A stretch of 64,000 nt of DNA. It comes from Alistipes sp. dk3624. Its GTDB lineage: Bacteria; Bacteroidota; Bacteroidia; Bacteroidales; Rikenellaceae. Below are positions 53,897 through 62,816 of this stretch, in pieces. The translations under genes were made by a program, and so were the position numbers. The stretch spans positions 1,736,001-1,800,000 of the forward strand of contig NZ_CP045651.1 of NCBI RefSeq assembly GCF_009557455.1, written 5' to 3'. How positions within the stretch are numbered: the stretch's first letter is position 1; every line of letters starts with the position of its first letter. The notes under the pieces are model-generated. The model saw only the letters and a program-made list of their open reading frames with translations, was not told where the DNA came from and ran no database searches.

Positions 53897-55071
53897 ACGA
53901 AATGAAATCCGCCGTTATCGTCGGGACGGCCTATCCGTACCGCGGAGGGCTGGCCGGAATCAACCAGACGCTGGCCCGCACGTTCATCCGTTGCGGCATT
54001 CGCTGCCGGATTTTCACATTCACGGTGCAATATCCTTCTTTTTTATTCCCAGGTAAGAGCCAGTATGCGGACGGCCCGGCGCCGGAAGGACTCGACATTA
54101 CGCGGATGCTGAATTCGGTCAATCCGTTGAGTTGGATCCGCACCGGTCTGAAAGTACGGCGCGAACGGCCCGACGCGGTGATCGTTCGCTATTGGATTCC
54201 GCAAATGGCCCCGGCCCTGGGCACCGTATGCCGGATCGCGCGGCGAAAAGGGATCAAAACCATCGCGCTGCTCGACAACGTCGTTCCGCACGAAAAACGG
54301 CCGATGGACACGCTGCTGACCCGTTACTTCCTCGGATCGATCGACGGGTTCGTCTACATGTCCGAACAAGTGCACAGCGACCTGCAGTCGTTCCGACCGG
54401 ACAAACCGGCCGTCTTCTCGCCGCATCCGATGTACACGAACTACGGCGAAAAAATCGAACGGGAAGAGGCCTGCCGCCTGCTGCGGCTCGACCCCGGACT
54501 GCGCTATACGATGTTTTTCGGTTTCATACGAGACTACAAAGGACTCGACCTGTTGCTCGACGCATGGGCCCTGCTCAGCGAACAGGGCAAAACAGCCGGA
54601 CACCGGCTGATCATCGCCGGCGAATATTACAGCGGCAAGGAAACTTACATGAACCAGATCGAACGGCTCGGGATCGGGGACGAGATGATTCTGTTCGACT
54701 ACTTCGTGGCCGACGAAGAGGTGGCCCGTTTCTTCTCGGTCAGCGACCTGGTCGTACAACCGTACCGTAGCGCCACGCAAAGCGGCGTAACGCAGGTGGC
54801 TTACTTTTTCGACGTCCCGATGGTCGTGACCGGCGTGGGCGGACTGCGCGAGATCGTCCCGGACGGAGAGGTCGGTTTCGTGGTCGACCCGAAACCGCAG
54901 GCCATCGCCCGGGCGATCGACCGTTACTACTCCGAAAACCTGTCCGAAAAATTCAGGGAGAACATCCGCAACTACAAAGTCCGATTCACCTGGGAACGGA
55001 TGGCCGAAAATTTTCAAAAGCTTTACCGGACGATCTGCGAAAACGCGAAAAAAACCGAGAAAGCCGGATAA
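53893..55071 (+). CDS. Glycosyltransferase family 4 protein
   Basis: The 392-residue protein has the GT-B fold. An N-terminal PYRGGLAGINQ loop is followed by a C-terminal nucleotide-sugar site with FGFIRDYKGLDLLLDAW (about residue 215) and the E-x7-E-like VVQPYRSATQSGVTQVAY. I choose the start MNEMKSAV, which overlaps the stop of the GH3 gene by four bases; the longer frame through the GH3 gene is a shadow. It transfers a sugar in an unknown glycan or glycolipid pathway, translationally coupled to the GH3 protein. Confidence 0.9.
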   Translation: MNEMKSAVIVGTAYPYRGGLAGINQTLARTFIRCGIRCRIFTFTVQYPSFLFPGKSQYADGPAPEGLDITRMLNSVNPLSWIRTGLKVRRERPDAVIVRYWIPQMAPALGTVCRIARRKGIKTIALLDNVVPHEKRPMDTLLTRYFLGSIDGFVYMSEQVHSDLQSFRPDKPAVFSPHPMYTNYGEKIEREEACRLLRLDPGLRYTMFFGFIRDYKGLDLLLDAWALLSEQGKTAGHRLIIAGEYYSGKETYMNQIERLGIGDEMILFDYFVADEEVARFFSVSDLVVQPYRSATQSGVTQVAYFFDVPMVVTGVGGLREIVPDGEVGFVVDPKPQAIARAIDRYYSENLSEKFRENIRNYKVRFTWERMAENFQKLYRTICENAKKTEKAG

Positions 55072-55086
55072 ACCGGATAAAAATAA

Positions 55087-55094
55087 TAAATTTG
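55087..55094 (+). promoter_or_regulatory. -7 element of the deoxynucleoside kinase gene
   Basis: TAaaTTTG matches TAnnTTTG, 49 bases before the ATG at 55144. Confidence 0.5.
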
Positions 55095-55143
55095 CAAAAA
55101 TGTGTTTCCCGGAAAAAGATCCGGGCACCTCGAAAAATTTGAA

Positions 55144-55758
55144 ATGTATATCGCCATTGCCGGAAATATCGGGTGCGGAAAGACCTCGCTGACCAAGATC
55201 CTCTCCGAAAGAACGGGCGCCAAAGCCTATTTCGAGGAGAGCGACAACCCGTATATCGGCGATTTCTACGACGACATGAACCGCTGGTCGTTCAACCTGC
55301 AGATCTACTTCCTGGGACAGCGCATCCGGCAAGCCAAAGAGATCTTGGCTACCGGCAGCGACCTGATCCAGGACCGTACGATCTACGAAGACGCGTATAT
55401 TTTCGCCGCCAACCTGCACGAAAGCGGGCTGATGACCACGCGGGATTACAATACTTACCTGAAAATCTTTGACCTCGCAACGGGACTGATCGCCCGGCCC
55501 GATCTGCTGATCTACCTGAAAGCGAGCGTACCGACGCTGATCCACCAGATCCGCAAACGCGGCCGCGCCTACGAGATGAGCATACAGGAAGAGTACCTCG
55601 AACGGCTGAACCGGAAATACGAAGAGTGGATCGGCCGCAACTACGACGGAGAAATTCTGACGATCGACGTGGACCACACCGACTTTATCGCCGATCCGTC
55701 GTCGCTGGACGACCTCGTGTTACGGATCGGATCGTTCAAAAATACCGAAAAGGAATGA
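55144..55758 (+). CDS. Deoxynucleoside kinase
   Basis: The 204-residue salvage enzyme phosphorylates deoxynucleosides, in the dCK/dGK family. It has the P-loop GNIGCGKTSL (about residues 7-16), an early ESDNPY segment, the DRTIYEDAYIF motif (about residues 77-87) and a lid with IRKRGRAYE. Whether it prefers dA, dG or dC cannot be read. The start MYIAIAGN follows from the P-loop position and the promoter. Its TGA overlaps the ATG of the RNA methyltransferase gene. Confidence 0.9.
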   Translation: MYIAIAGNIGCGKTSLTKILSERTGAKAYFEESDNPYIGDFYDDMNRWSFNLQIYFLGQRIRQAKEILATGSDLIQDRTIYEDAYIFAANLHESGLMTTRDYNTYLKIFDLATGLIARPDLLIYLKASVPTLIHQIRKRGRAYEMSIQEEYLERLNRKYEEWIGRNYDGEILTIDVDHTDFIADPSSLDDLVLRIGSFKNTEKE

Positions 55759-57119
55759 CCCTGCCGCTGCCCGAACTTTTTCGCAGCCGGACGACGGAGT
55801 CGCTCGGGACTTCCGAAGCGGAACGATTGTTCGCCGCGCTGGACAACGGCGAATCGCCGGTCAGCATCCGTTTCAACCCCTACAAAATCGGGTCGCAACC
55901 CGAAGGCAGGCAGGTTCCGTGGTGCCGTTACGGCTACTACCTCGACGAACGCCCGCAATTCACGCTCGACCCGGCGTTCCACGGCGGCGCCTATTACGTC
56001 CAGGAAGCCAGTTCGATGTTCCTCGAAGCAATTTTCAGGCAGATTTTCGAGCCGGACGCCGCTCCCAGGATACTCGACCTGTGCGCGGCCCCCGGCGGCA
56101 AGACGACGCTTCTTTCGACCCTGGCCGGAGCCGAAGGCCTGGTCGTCGCCAACGAGGTGATCCGCCAACGGGCTTCGGTATTGGCCGCAAATGCGGTCAA
56201 ATGGGGGATCGGAAACATCGTGGTGACCAACAACGACCCGGCGCATTTCGCCCCGTTCGAACACTATTTCGACCTGATCGCCGTGGACGCTCCGTGCTCG
56301 GGCGAAGGCATGTTCCGCAAAGATCCGGCGGCGCGCACCGAGTGGAGCGAACAGGGCGTCAAACTCTGCGCGGCACGCCAGCGACGCATCCTCAGCGACA
56401 TCTGGGGTTCGCTGCGTCCCGGCGGAATCCTGATATACAGCACCTGTACGTTCAACGCCGCAGAAAACGAAGAAAACATCGCCTGGCTGTGCGGCGAATA
56501 CGACTGCGAACCGGTCGAAATCGCCGTCGATCCTTCATGGGGCGTCGTAAAAGGAGAAACGGACGGGATCAATACGTTCCGGTTTTATCCGCACCGGGTG
56601 AAGGGAGAAGGCTTTTTCGCAGCCGTAATCCGCAAAAGCGACGGACGGCGGCGGGAACGTACGCCGAAGCCGCGCAAAGCGATCTTTTCGGCGCTCAATC
56701 GCCCCGAAACCGACATCCTGTCGCAATGGGTGGCCCAACCCGAATACATGCGCTTCGCGAAGGTCAACGGCACCGCCTACGCCTACTACCGGGAAGCGTT
56801 CGGAGCCGTCCGGCAGATTTCCGAGAGTCTGACGGTCATCCATTCGGGCATTCCCGCCGGACAGCTCTTCGGCGCGAAATTCAAACCCGAACATGCGTTG
56901 GCCCTGTTCCACGACGTATCGCGCGAAACGGTTCCGCAGGCCGAGTTCGACCTGCCGCAGACTCTCGATTACCTGCGTAAAAACGAAATCGACCCCTCCC
57001 TGTTGCAGGAAGGCATCAACATGGTCTGCTACAACGGCCTGCCGCTCGGATGGATCAAACGGATCGGCGGACGGTGCAACAACCTCTATCCGAAAGAATC
57101 CCGGATCGCCGCGCTTTAA
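55755..57119 (+). CDS. rsmF: 16S rRNA m5C methyltransferase, RsmF/YebU-like
   Basis: The 454-residue SAM-dependent enzyme methylates a cytosine in 16S rRNA in its E. coli relative. Its features are the SAM site LCAAPGGKTTLL (about residue 111), the catalytic DAPCSGEGMF (about 178) and the second Cys in YSTCTFNAAENEEN (about 230). A C-terminal PUA-like RNA-binding domain follows. The start MTLPLPELF overlaps the stop of the kinase gene by four bases; an earlier frame runs through that gene. The exact target base is inferred. Confidence 0.88.
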   Translation: MTLPLPELFRSRTTESLGTSEAERLFAALDNGESPVSIRFNPYKIGSQPEGRQVPWCRYGYYLDERPQFTLDPAFHGGAYYVQEASSMFLEAIFRQIFEPDAAPRILDLCAAPGGKTTLLSTLAGAEGLVVANEVIRQRASVLAANAVKWGIGNIVVTNNDPAHFAPFEHYFDLIAVDAPCSGEGMFRKDPAARTEWSEQGVKLCAARQRRILSDIWGSLRPGGILIYSTCTFNAAENEENIAWLCGEYDCEPVEIAVDPSWGVVKGETDGINTFRFYPHRVKGEGFFAAVIRKSDGRRRERTPKPRKAIFSALNRPETDILSQWVAQPEYMRFAKVNGTAYAYYREAFGAVRQISESLTVIHSGIPAGQLFGAKFKPEHALALFHDVSRETVPQAEFDLPQTLDYLRKNEIDPSLLQEGINMVCYNGLPLGWIKRIGGRCNNLYPKESRIAAL

Positions 57120-57144
57120 AAACCACCCGGTAAACGGCAGACGC

Positions 57145-57181
57145 AAAAAAACCGCGCGGATCCCTTCCGGAACCCGCACGG
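57145..57181 (-). terminator. Terminator of tyrS-asnA
   Basis: CCGCGCGG (57152-57159) pairs with CCGCACGG (57174-57181) with one G-T pair. On the minus strand the stem is followed by seven T residues. Confidence 0.8.
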
Positions 57182-57210
57182 CGGCATTTATAAACAATTA
57201 TTCCTAAGAA

Positions 57211-58248
57211 TCAAACCAACTCGATACCCGCTTCGGAACATTCGCGGCGCATCGATTCCGGCCAGATACTGCTCTGTATCTCGCCGATGTGGGCTTTGCG
57301 CAGCAGGTACATGCACAACCGCGACTGCCCGATCCCGCCGCCGATCGTGCAGGGCAACTCCCCGGCCAGCAGCTTTTTATGAAAATAGAGATCGCGTTTG
57401 GCCTGTTGCCCGCGTATTTCGAGCTGCCGCGCCAGCGACGTCTCGTCCACGCGAATCCCCATGCTCGACACCTCGAAAGCGTTTCCGAGCACCGGATTCC
57501 ACAGCAGCAGGTCGCCGTTCAGCCCGTTGTAACCCTCTTCGTTCGGCGTACTCCAGTCGTCGTAATCCGCGGCGCGGCCGTCATGCGGCTCGCCGTCCGA
57601 AAGGGCCGCGCCGATCCCGATCACGAATACGGCGCCGTATCGCCGTACGATCTCGTTCTCGCGCTCTTTCGGTTTTTTGCCGGGATACAGGTCGAGCAAC
57701 TGTTGCGCATGGATGAAATGGATCTCCTCGGGCAGCGACGGAACCAACTGCGGGAACTCGACGTACAATTTGTTTTCGGTCACTTTGATCGCCTCGTAGA
57801 TACGGCGCACCGTCTGTTTCAAGAAAGCGATGTTGCGCTGTTCGCGCGTGATCACCTTCTCCCAATCCCACTGGTCGACGTACAGCGAATGGATATTGTC
57901 CAGCTCTTCGTCCGGACGCAGCGCGTTCATATCGGTATAAATCCCACGGCCGGGAGCCACTTTCATTTCGCCTAACTTCAGTCTTTTCCATTTGGCCAGC
58001 GAATGCACCACTTCGGCGCGTTGCTCGTTCATATCGCGGATCGGAAACGAAACGGGACGTTCCACGCTGTTCAGGTCGTCGTTGATCCCCGTTCCGGTCA
58101 GTACGACCATCGGGGCCGTCACCCGCAGCAGAGCGAGCTGTGCGGACAGGTTCTCCTGAAACATATCCTTTACATGCTTGATCGCCTTTTCGGTGTTCTC
58201 GACGTTTTCGAGCAGGTTGCGGTATCCGGAAGGTTTTATCAATGTCAT
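57211..58248 (-). CDS. asnA: Aspartate--ammonia ligase
   Basis: It makes asparagine from aspartate, ammonia and ATP. The 345-residue protein has the class II synthetase-like fold of AsnA: LTGTGINDDLN, SLYVDQWDWE, FVIGIGAALSDGEPHDGRAADYDDW in parts, and the C-terminal GGGIGQSRL. Its length matches E. coli AsnA (330). It begins 18 bases after tyrS and ends at a terminator, forming a two-gene unit for aminoacyl-tRNA and amino acid supply. Confidence 0.96.
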   Translation of the reverse strand: MTLIKPSGYRNLLENVENTEKAIKHVKDMFQENLSAQLALLRVTAPMVVLTGTGINDDLNSVERPVSFPIRDMNEQRAEVVHSLAKWKRLKLGEMKVAPGRGIYTDMNALRPDEELDNIHSLYVDQWDWEKVITREQRNIAFLKQTVRRIYEAIKVTENKLYVEFPQLVPSLPEEIHFIHAQQLLDLYPGKKPKERENEIVRRYGAVFVIGIGAALSDGEPHDGRAADYDDWSTPNEEGYNGLNGDLLLWNPVLGNAFEVSSMGIRVDETSLARQLEIRGQQAKRDLYFHKKLLAGELPCTIGGGIGQSRLCMYLLRKAHIGEIQSSIWPESMRRECSEAGIELV

Positions 58249-58266
58249 CTTATCGGGCGTTTACGG

Positions 58267-59556
58267 TTATTTGACAACGATCAGGAAATAGTTCTTTTTT
58301 CCCTTTTGCACGAGCAGGTATTTACCGGAGATCAGGTCGGAGGCCGAAACGATCGCATCGACCGCGGTAACCTTCTCTTTGTTGAGCGATATGCCGCCTC
58401 CCTGAATCAGCTTGCGGGCTTCGCCTTTCGACGGGAAAACCGACGCATGTTCGGTGCACAGAGCGATGAAATTCACTCCGCCGGCAAGCGTCGAAGCCGG
58501 CACTTCGAACTGCGGAACTCCGTCGAAAACCTGTAGGAACGTCCGCTCGTCGATCCGGCGCAACGCATCGGCCGTCGCATTTCCGAATAGGATACCCGAA
58601 GCCTCGACCGCCTTGCGGTACTCCTCCTCGGAATGAATCATGCAGGTAATCTCGCGGGCCAGCGTCTTCTGCAACTCGCGCAAATGGGGCGCCTCCCGGT
58701 GCGCGGCGATCAGCGCATCGATCGTTTGCCGATCGAGCATCGTGAATATCTTAATATAACGTTCGGCATCTTCGTCGCTGACGTTCAGCCAGAATTGGTA
58801 GAACTGGTACGGCGACGTATAACGCGCATCGAGCCATACGTTCCCGGCCTCGGTTTTGCCGAATTTCGTCCCGTCCGCCTTCTTGATCAGCGGGCAGGTC
58901 AGCCCGAACGCTTCGCCGCCTGTTTTGCGGCGAATCAACTCGGTTCCGGTGGTGATATTTCCCCATTGGTCGGAACCGCCCATTTGCAATTTGCAGTTCT
59001 TATGCTGATAAAGATGCAAAAAATCGGTTCCTTGCACCAGTTGGTACGTAAATTCGGTGAACGACATGCCGTCGCCCTCGCCGCTGAAGCGCTTCTTGAC
59101 AGAGTCTTTGGCCATCATGTAGTTGACCGTAATGCATTTGCCGATGTCGCGAATAAATTCCAGGAACGTGAAATTCTTCATCCAGTCGTAGTTGTTGACC
59201 AGTTCGGCCGCATTCGGAGCATCGGACTCGAAGTCGATCAGGTGACTGAGCTGCCTTCTGATCCCCTCCTGGTTGCGACGCAGGGTCTCCTCGTCGAGCA
59301 GGTTGCGCTCAAGCGACTTGCCCGACGGGTCGCCGATCATGCCGGTAGCCCCGCCCACCAGGAAAATGGGCTTATGCCCGCACCGCTGGAAGTGTTTAAG
59401 GATCATAATGCTGACAAGGTGCCCGATATGCAGCGAGTCCGCCGTCGGGTCGATTCCGACGTAAGCCGTCGTCATCTCCTTGTTCAATTGCTCCTCGGTT
59501 CCCGGCATGATATCGTGCACCATGCCCCTCCATTTGAGTTCCTCTACAAAATTCAT
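58267..59556 (-). CDS. tyrS: Tyrosyl-tRNA synthetase
   Basis: The 429-residue class I synthetase has the HIGH motif as LHIGHLVSI (about residue 44) and the KMSKS loop as KFGKTEAG (about residue 233). A C-terminal S4-like RNA-binding domain follows (about 355-429). It charges tRNA-Tyr. A promoter element lies 63 bases upstream. A T-box leader would be unusual in this phylum and I saw none. Confidence 0.96.
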   Translation of the reverse strand: MNFVEELKWRGMVHDIMPGTEEQLNKEMTTAYVGIDPTADSLHIGHLVSIMILKHFQRCGHKPIFLVGGATGMIGDPSGKSLERNLLDEETLRRNQEGIRRQLSHLIDFESDAPNAAELVNNYDWMKNFTFLEFIRDIGKCITVNYMMAKDSVKKRFSGEGDGMSFTEFTYQLVQGTDFLHLYQHKNCKLQMGGSDQWGNITTGTELIRRKTGGEAFGLTCPLIKKADGTKFGKTEAGNVWLDARYTSPYQFYQFWLNVSDEDAERYIKIFTMLDRQTIDALIAAHREAPHLRELQKTLAREITCMIHSEEEYRKAVEASGILFGNATADALRRIDERTFLQVFDGVPQFEVPASTLAGGVNFIALCTEHASVFPSKGEARKLIQGGGISLNKEKVTAVDAIVSASDLISGKYLLVQKGKKNYFLIVVK

Positions 59557-59619
59557 CGGTTTTATGTGCTTTTAGCAGATTTTTAGTGGATCGTTCGCGG
59601 CCGGCTGCCGCGATCCGTG

Positions 59620-59627
59620 CAAAGGTA
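59620..59627 (-). promoter_or_regulatory. -7 element of tyrS-asnA
   Basis: The minus strand reads TAccTTTG, matching TAnnTTTG, 63 bases before the tyrS start. Confidence 0.55.
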
Positions 59628-59665
59628 GTCAAATTCCGCGAAACACAACAATTTCGGGAAAGCCG

Positions 59666-61537
59666 CTATTCGATATCGAGGTCGAGGTCGCGACGGAGTT
59701 TGGCGACCAGCGGATTTTTTTCGGTCAGGTAACGCAGCCGGTCTTCGACTTTGATCGGTTTCAGGCCGGCCTTGTTTTCGCTGATCTCGACCTGAAATTC
59801 AATCGCCGAGCGGACATCGCCCAAGTCGCAAAGCCGTTTGCGGATATCGGTCAGGTGATTGGTCACCTCGTCGTACAGCGATTCGTTCGGCACTTTCAGA
59901 AGAATCCGGTTCCCGCGTATGCTGACATCCTGGAACGCGATCCCCAGCCGGGGCCGCTCCGCAAGCAATTCGCGGGTCAGCAATTCGCATCCCTGTTGCA
60001 AACGGGATTCGACATCCTCTTCGACCGCTTCATCCGCATCGGGCAGGTTCTCCGGATCTTCCGCCGGATCGGCATCTCCCGAAACGGGCGCGGCGGGGCG
60101 GCTCGTATTCAGCAACGACAGGATCGAACGGCCGGACAGCGAAACGCCCCCCGTCGTCGGCGCGGGACGGGACGGCCCCGGTTCGGCTTTTCCGGCGGGG
60201 CGGGACTGCGAAACGGCCGACGCAGGCGGCGAAGCAACAGGAACAGGGGAAACCGGCTTACGGGTTTCGCGGCCGGGATCCGGTTTTTCCGCAGCAGTCC
60301 CGGCAAGTGCCGACGACGGTTGTCCGTCCCGCGGCGGGACTACGGTCGCTGCGGCCGGCGCAGGCTGTCGCGCGGAACCGTCCGGAACGTTCCGGGAACC
60401 GCCCAGATCGGGCAGCGACGGCGTCAGGGCTTCGTCATTTTTTTTTTGACCGAGTCCGCAAAGTTTCATCAGACCCAGTTCGACATGCAATCGTTGGTTG
60501 GTAGCCGTCCGCAGCGACGCGTCGACCGCCGTCAGCAGATTGATCCCCTCGAACAGCAGCGGCACCGGACATTGTGCGGCCTGCGTCCGGTAACGTTCGG
60601 CCACGCTGCCCGTCACCTCAAGCAGCGGCAACGTCTGCGGATTCTTGCACATCAGCAGGTCGCGGAAATGGCTGTTCAGCCCCGCCACGAAAGTCTGTCC
60701 GGAAAAACCCTTGCGCAACACCTCGTCGAAAAGCAGCAAAGCGTTCGTATAGTCTCCGGCCAGGATCTGTTCGGCGATCGTAAAATAGGTATCGTAATCG
60801 AGCACGTTGAGCGTCGCGGCCACCTGGGCGACCGTCAGATTCTGCCCGCAGAACGAAACCACCTTGTCGAACATCGACAGCGCGTCGCGCATTCCGCCGT
60901 CGGCCTTACGGGCGATCAGGTGCAGCGACTCGTCGTCGTAGGTCACTCCTTCCTGCGAAGCGATGTATTTGAGGTACTCCACGCCGTCCTCGACGCGAAT
61001 CCGGTTGAAATCGTAAATCTGACAGCGCGACAGGATCGTCGGAATGATCTTGTGCTTTTCGGTCGTAGCCAAGATAAACACGGCATGTGCGGGCGGCTCT
61101 TCGAGCGTTTTCAGAAACGCGTTGAACGCCTGCACCGACAGCATGTGCACCTCGTCGATGATATAGACGCTGTAACGACCGATCTGCGGCGGGATACGCA
61201 CCTGGTCGGTCAGGTTGCGGATATCGTCCACCGAGTTGTTCGACGCGGCGTCCAGTTCGTGGATATTGAACGACCGGCCCTCGTTGAACGCACGGCACGA
61301 TTCGCACTCGTTGCAGGCTTCGGCGTCGGGCCCCGGATTCAGGCAGTTGATCGCTTTGGCGAAGATCCGCGCGCAAGTCGTCTTGCCGACGCCGCGCGGC
61401 CCGCAGAACAGGTACGCATGCGCCAACTGGCGACGGCTGATCGCATTCTTCAGCGTCGAGGTAATATGCGACTGTCCGACGACCGATGCGAAGGTCGCCG
61501 GACGGTATTTCCGGGCCGATACGATGAAATTATCCAT
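59666..61537 (-). CDS. dnaX: DNA polymerase III subunits gamma/tau
   Basis: The 623-residue full-length (tau) product is the clamp-loader ATPase that also ties the polymerase to the helicase. It has Walker A GPRGVGKTT (about residues 45-53) and four zinc-binding cysteines in CLNPG through CESC. It also has Walker B IIDEVHML, the sensor-1 region and domain III up to about residue 360. A low-complexity Pro/Ala linker and a C-terminal domain follow. Codons 364-367 contain ten A in a row (60438-60447 on the plus strand, as T). The -1 frame ends at once (TGA) and the +1 frame after three more residues, so slippage would yield gamma-sized products of 367 or 370 residues. The start MDNFIVSARKYRP is the family start. 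Confidence 0.96.
   Translation of the reverse strand: MDNFIVSARKYRPATFASVVGQSHITSTLKNAISRRQLAHAYLFCGPRGVGKTTCARIFAKAINCLNPGPDAEACNECESCRAFNEGRSFNIHELDAASNNSVDDIRNLTDQVRIPPQIGRYSVYIIDEVHMLSVQAFNAFLKTLEEPPAHAVFILATTEKHKIIPTILSRCQIYDFNRIRVEDGVEYLKYIASQEGVTYDDESLHLIARKADGGMRDALSMFDKVVSFCGQNLTVAQVAATLNVLDYDTYFTIAEQILAGDYTNALLLFDEVLRKGFSGQTFVAGLNSHFRDLLMCKNPQTLPLLEVTGSVAERYRTQAAQCPVPLLFEGINLLTAVDASLRTATNQRLHVELGLMKLCGLGQKKNDEALTPSLPDLGGSRNVPDGSARQPAPAAATVVPPRDGQPSSALAGTAAEKPDPGRETRKPVSPVPVASPPASAVSQSRPAGKAEPGPSRPAPTTGGVSLSGRSILSLLNTSRPAAPVSGDADPAEDPENLPDADEAVEEDVESRLQQGCELLTRELLAERPRLGIAFQDVSIRGNRILLKVPNESLYDEVTNHLTDIRKRLCDLGDVRSAIEFQVEISENKAGLKPIKVEDRLRYLTEKNPLVAKLRRDLDLDIE
60438..60447 (-). promoter_or_regulatory. 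A10 slippery run in dnaX
   Basis: Ten A on the coding strand cover CAA AAA AAA AAT. One extra A gives Gln-Lys-Lys-Lys-stop; one fewer gives Gln-Lys-Lys-Met-Thr-Lys-Pro-stop. It lies directly after the clamp-loader core. Confidence 0.6.
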
Positions 61538-61555
61538 AATTTTCCTTTCCGGAAA

Positions 61556-61563
61556 CAAAGATA
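61556..61563 (-). promoter_or_regulatory. -7 element of dnaX
   Basis: The minus strand reads TAtcTTTG, 18 bases before the start codon, so the leader is very short. It excludes the longer frame starting at 61558. Confidence 0.55.
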
Positions 61564-61601
61564 CGAAATTCGACCGGAATCGACAAGGCGGGTCGCTTTT
61601 T

Positions 61602-62816
61602 CTATTTCAGACGGGCGTATATGACTACGTTGTTATCCTCGTCGTCGAGTTCGGCATCCAGTCGCCGGATCTTTTCGACCGCCTGCGGATCGGCGTCGTA
61701 TCCCGCGTCGAGAATCCCTCGCAAAGACTTTTTGAGCGTAATGGCCGGAACGTTCCAAAGAAAATAGCCGTCCTGCAAATGACCGGGCCAGACGGCGATA
61801 TCGGCCAGTTCATCCAGTTTCAGTTTGAAATAAGCTCCGGTAAGGTCGTTTTTATCGACCAGAAAGAATACGGGAGCCGACGAAGTAAAAGAGTGCGCCC
61901 CGGTTTGTTCCATGGTCTGGCTAAACGACGCCCAGAAATAATCGCCCGTCTCGGCGTACTTCGGATAGATCGGCTTCCGTTCGGCAAGATGCCGAACGGC
62001 AAATACGGGCACCAGGCGGTTGGCCTGCGGATCGTAATAACGCAACGAATCGGGCCGGTGACCGTCGGAATACATCAGAACGGGTTCGAAACGGGTTGCG
62101 CTTCCGGACGCCATTTCATTCCCGAAATCCGCCTTGATCCGGAAGGGGGCCGCATCGATCCGGGCGACCACGTTTCCCTGCATATCTTGGTTCCAGACGA
62201 AACTTTCGATTCCCGCGTTTTCGAACGGCAGGACGCTTACCGAAACCGTCGAGTCGGGGTTCGCCCGGAAAATCCCTTTCGGAGACCTGCAAGGCAACGG
62301 TATCGACGGCAGCGACGACCCGTCGAGCCCGAAGACCAAAATCCGGTCGCTTTGCCACGGCAGGATAAACACGCGGCCGGAGCCCTCGTCGATCTGAGCC
62401 CAGTAAATGTTGCGGTATTCGTTGGGACCGCGCCCCTGCGTCCCGATATCGTTCAGGAATTTCCCATTCCCGTCGAACAGTTTGAAAGAGGCCGGTTCGT
62501 AGCCTACGACCCCGATGTAATTTTCGGAAACGAACGTTTTGGACGGCTTGAAAAATGCCTCGGGACGGGTTTCCAGTTTTACGATCCTCAGTTTTTCGGC
62601 GGTCAGTTCGCTCAGCGGGAGGTCGATCGTATCGCGGATCTTGTTCAGGTCGCAGACGACCACGGTATCCGCACCGATCACCACCCGCTCGGCCACGCCG
62701 TCGGAAACGGCAGCCGGCCGGCCGCAGCCAGCCGAAAAAGCCGAAAACGCCGCAACGGCGAACCAACGGACGACGACGCGTCCGGCATGCTCCGAATGAA
62801 AAAACGCATTTGCCAT
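61602..62816 (-). CDS. 6-bladed beta-propeller lipoprotein
   Basis: The 404-residue protein has a hydrophobic N-terminal segment (about residues 15-30) ending in a lipobox-like SAGC. Repeated beta-propeller blades follow with typical phrases such as SFKLFDGNGKFLNDIGTQG, GRGPNEY and DRILVFGLDG. This matches the large Bacteroidota family annotated as 6-bladed beta-propeller (BF3164/DUF4934-like), whose members sit on the cell surface or in the periplasm and have no assigned function. The first 15 residues before the hydrophobic part include two His and two Arg, so the true start may be a later codon. It is a single-gene unit. Confidence 0.82.
   Translation of the reverse strand: MANAFFHSEHAGRVVVRWFAVAAFSAFSAGCGRPAAVSDGVAERVVIGADTVVVCDLNKIRDTIDLPLSELTAEKLRIVKLETRPEAFFKPSKTFVSENYIGVVGYEPASFKLFDGNGKFLNDIGTQGRGPNEYRNIYWAQIDEGSGRVFILPWQSDRILVFGLDGSSLPSIPLPCRSPKGIFRANPDSTVSVSVLPFENAGIESFVWNQDMQGNVVARIDAAPFRIKADFGNEMASGSATRFEPVLMYSDGHRPDSLRYYDPQANRLVPVFAVRHLAERKPIYPKYAETGDYFWASFSQTMEQTGAHSFTSSAPVFFLVDKNDLTGAYFKLKLDELADIAVWPGHLQDGYFLWNVPAITLKKSLRGILDAGYDADPQAVEKIRRLDAELDDEDNNVVIYARLK

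Noticed and set aside
52654-55071. An 805-codon frame spanning the GH3 and GT4 genes as a fusion
   Set aside because: Only its last 392 residues are coding. The first part is an alternative frame of the GH3 gene, which is complete in its own frame and overlaps by ATGA.
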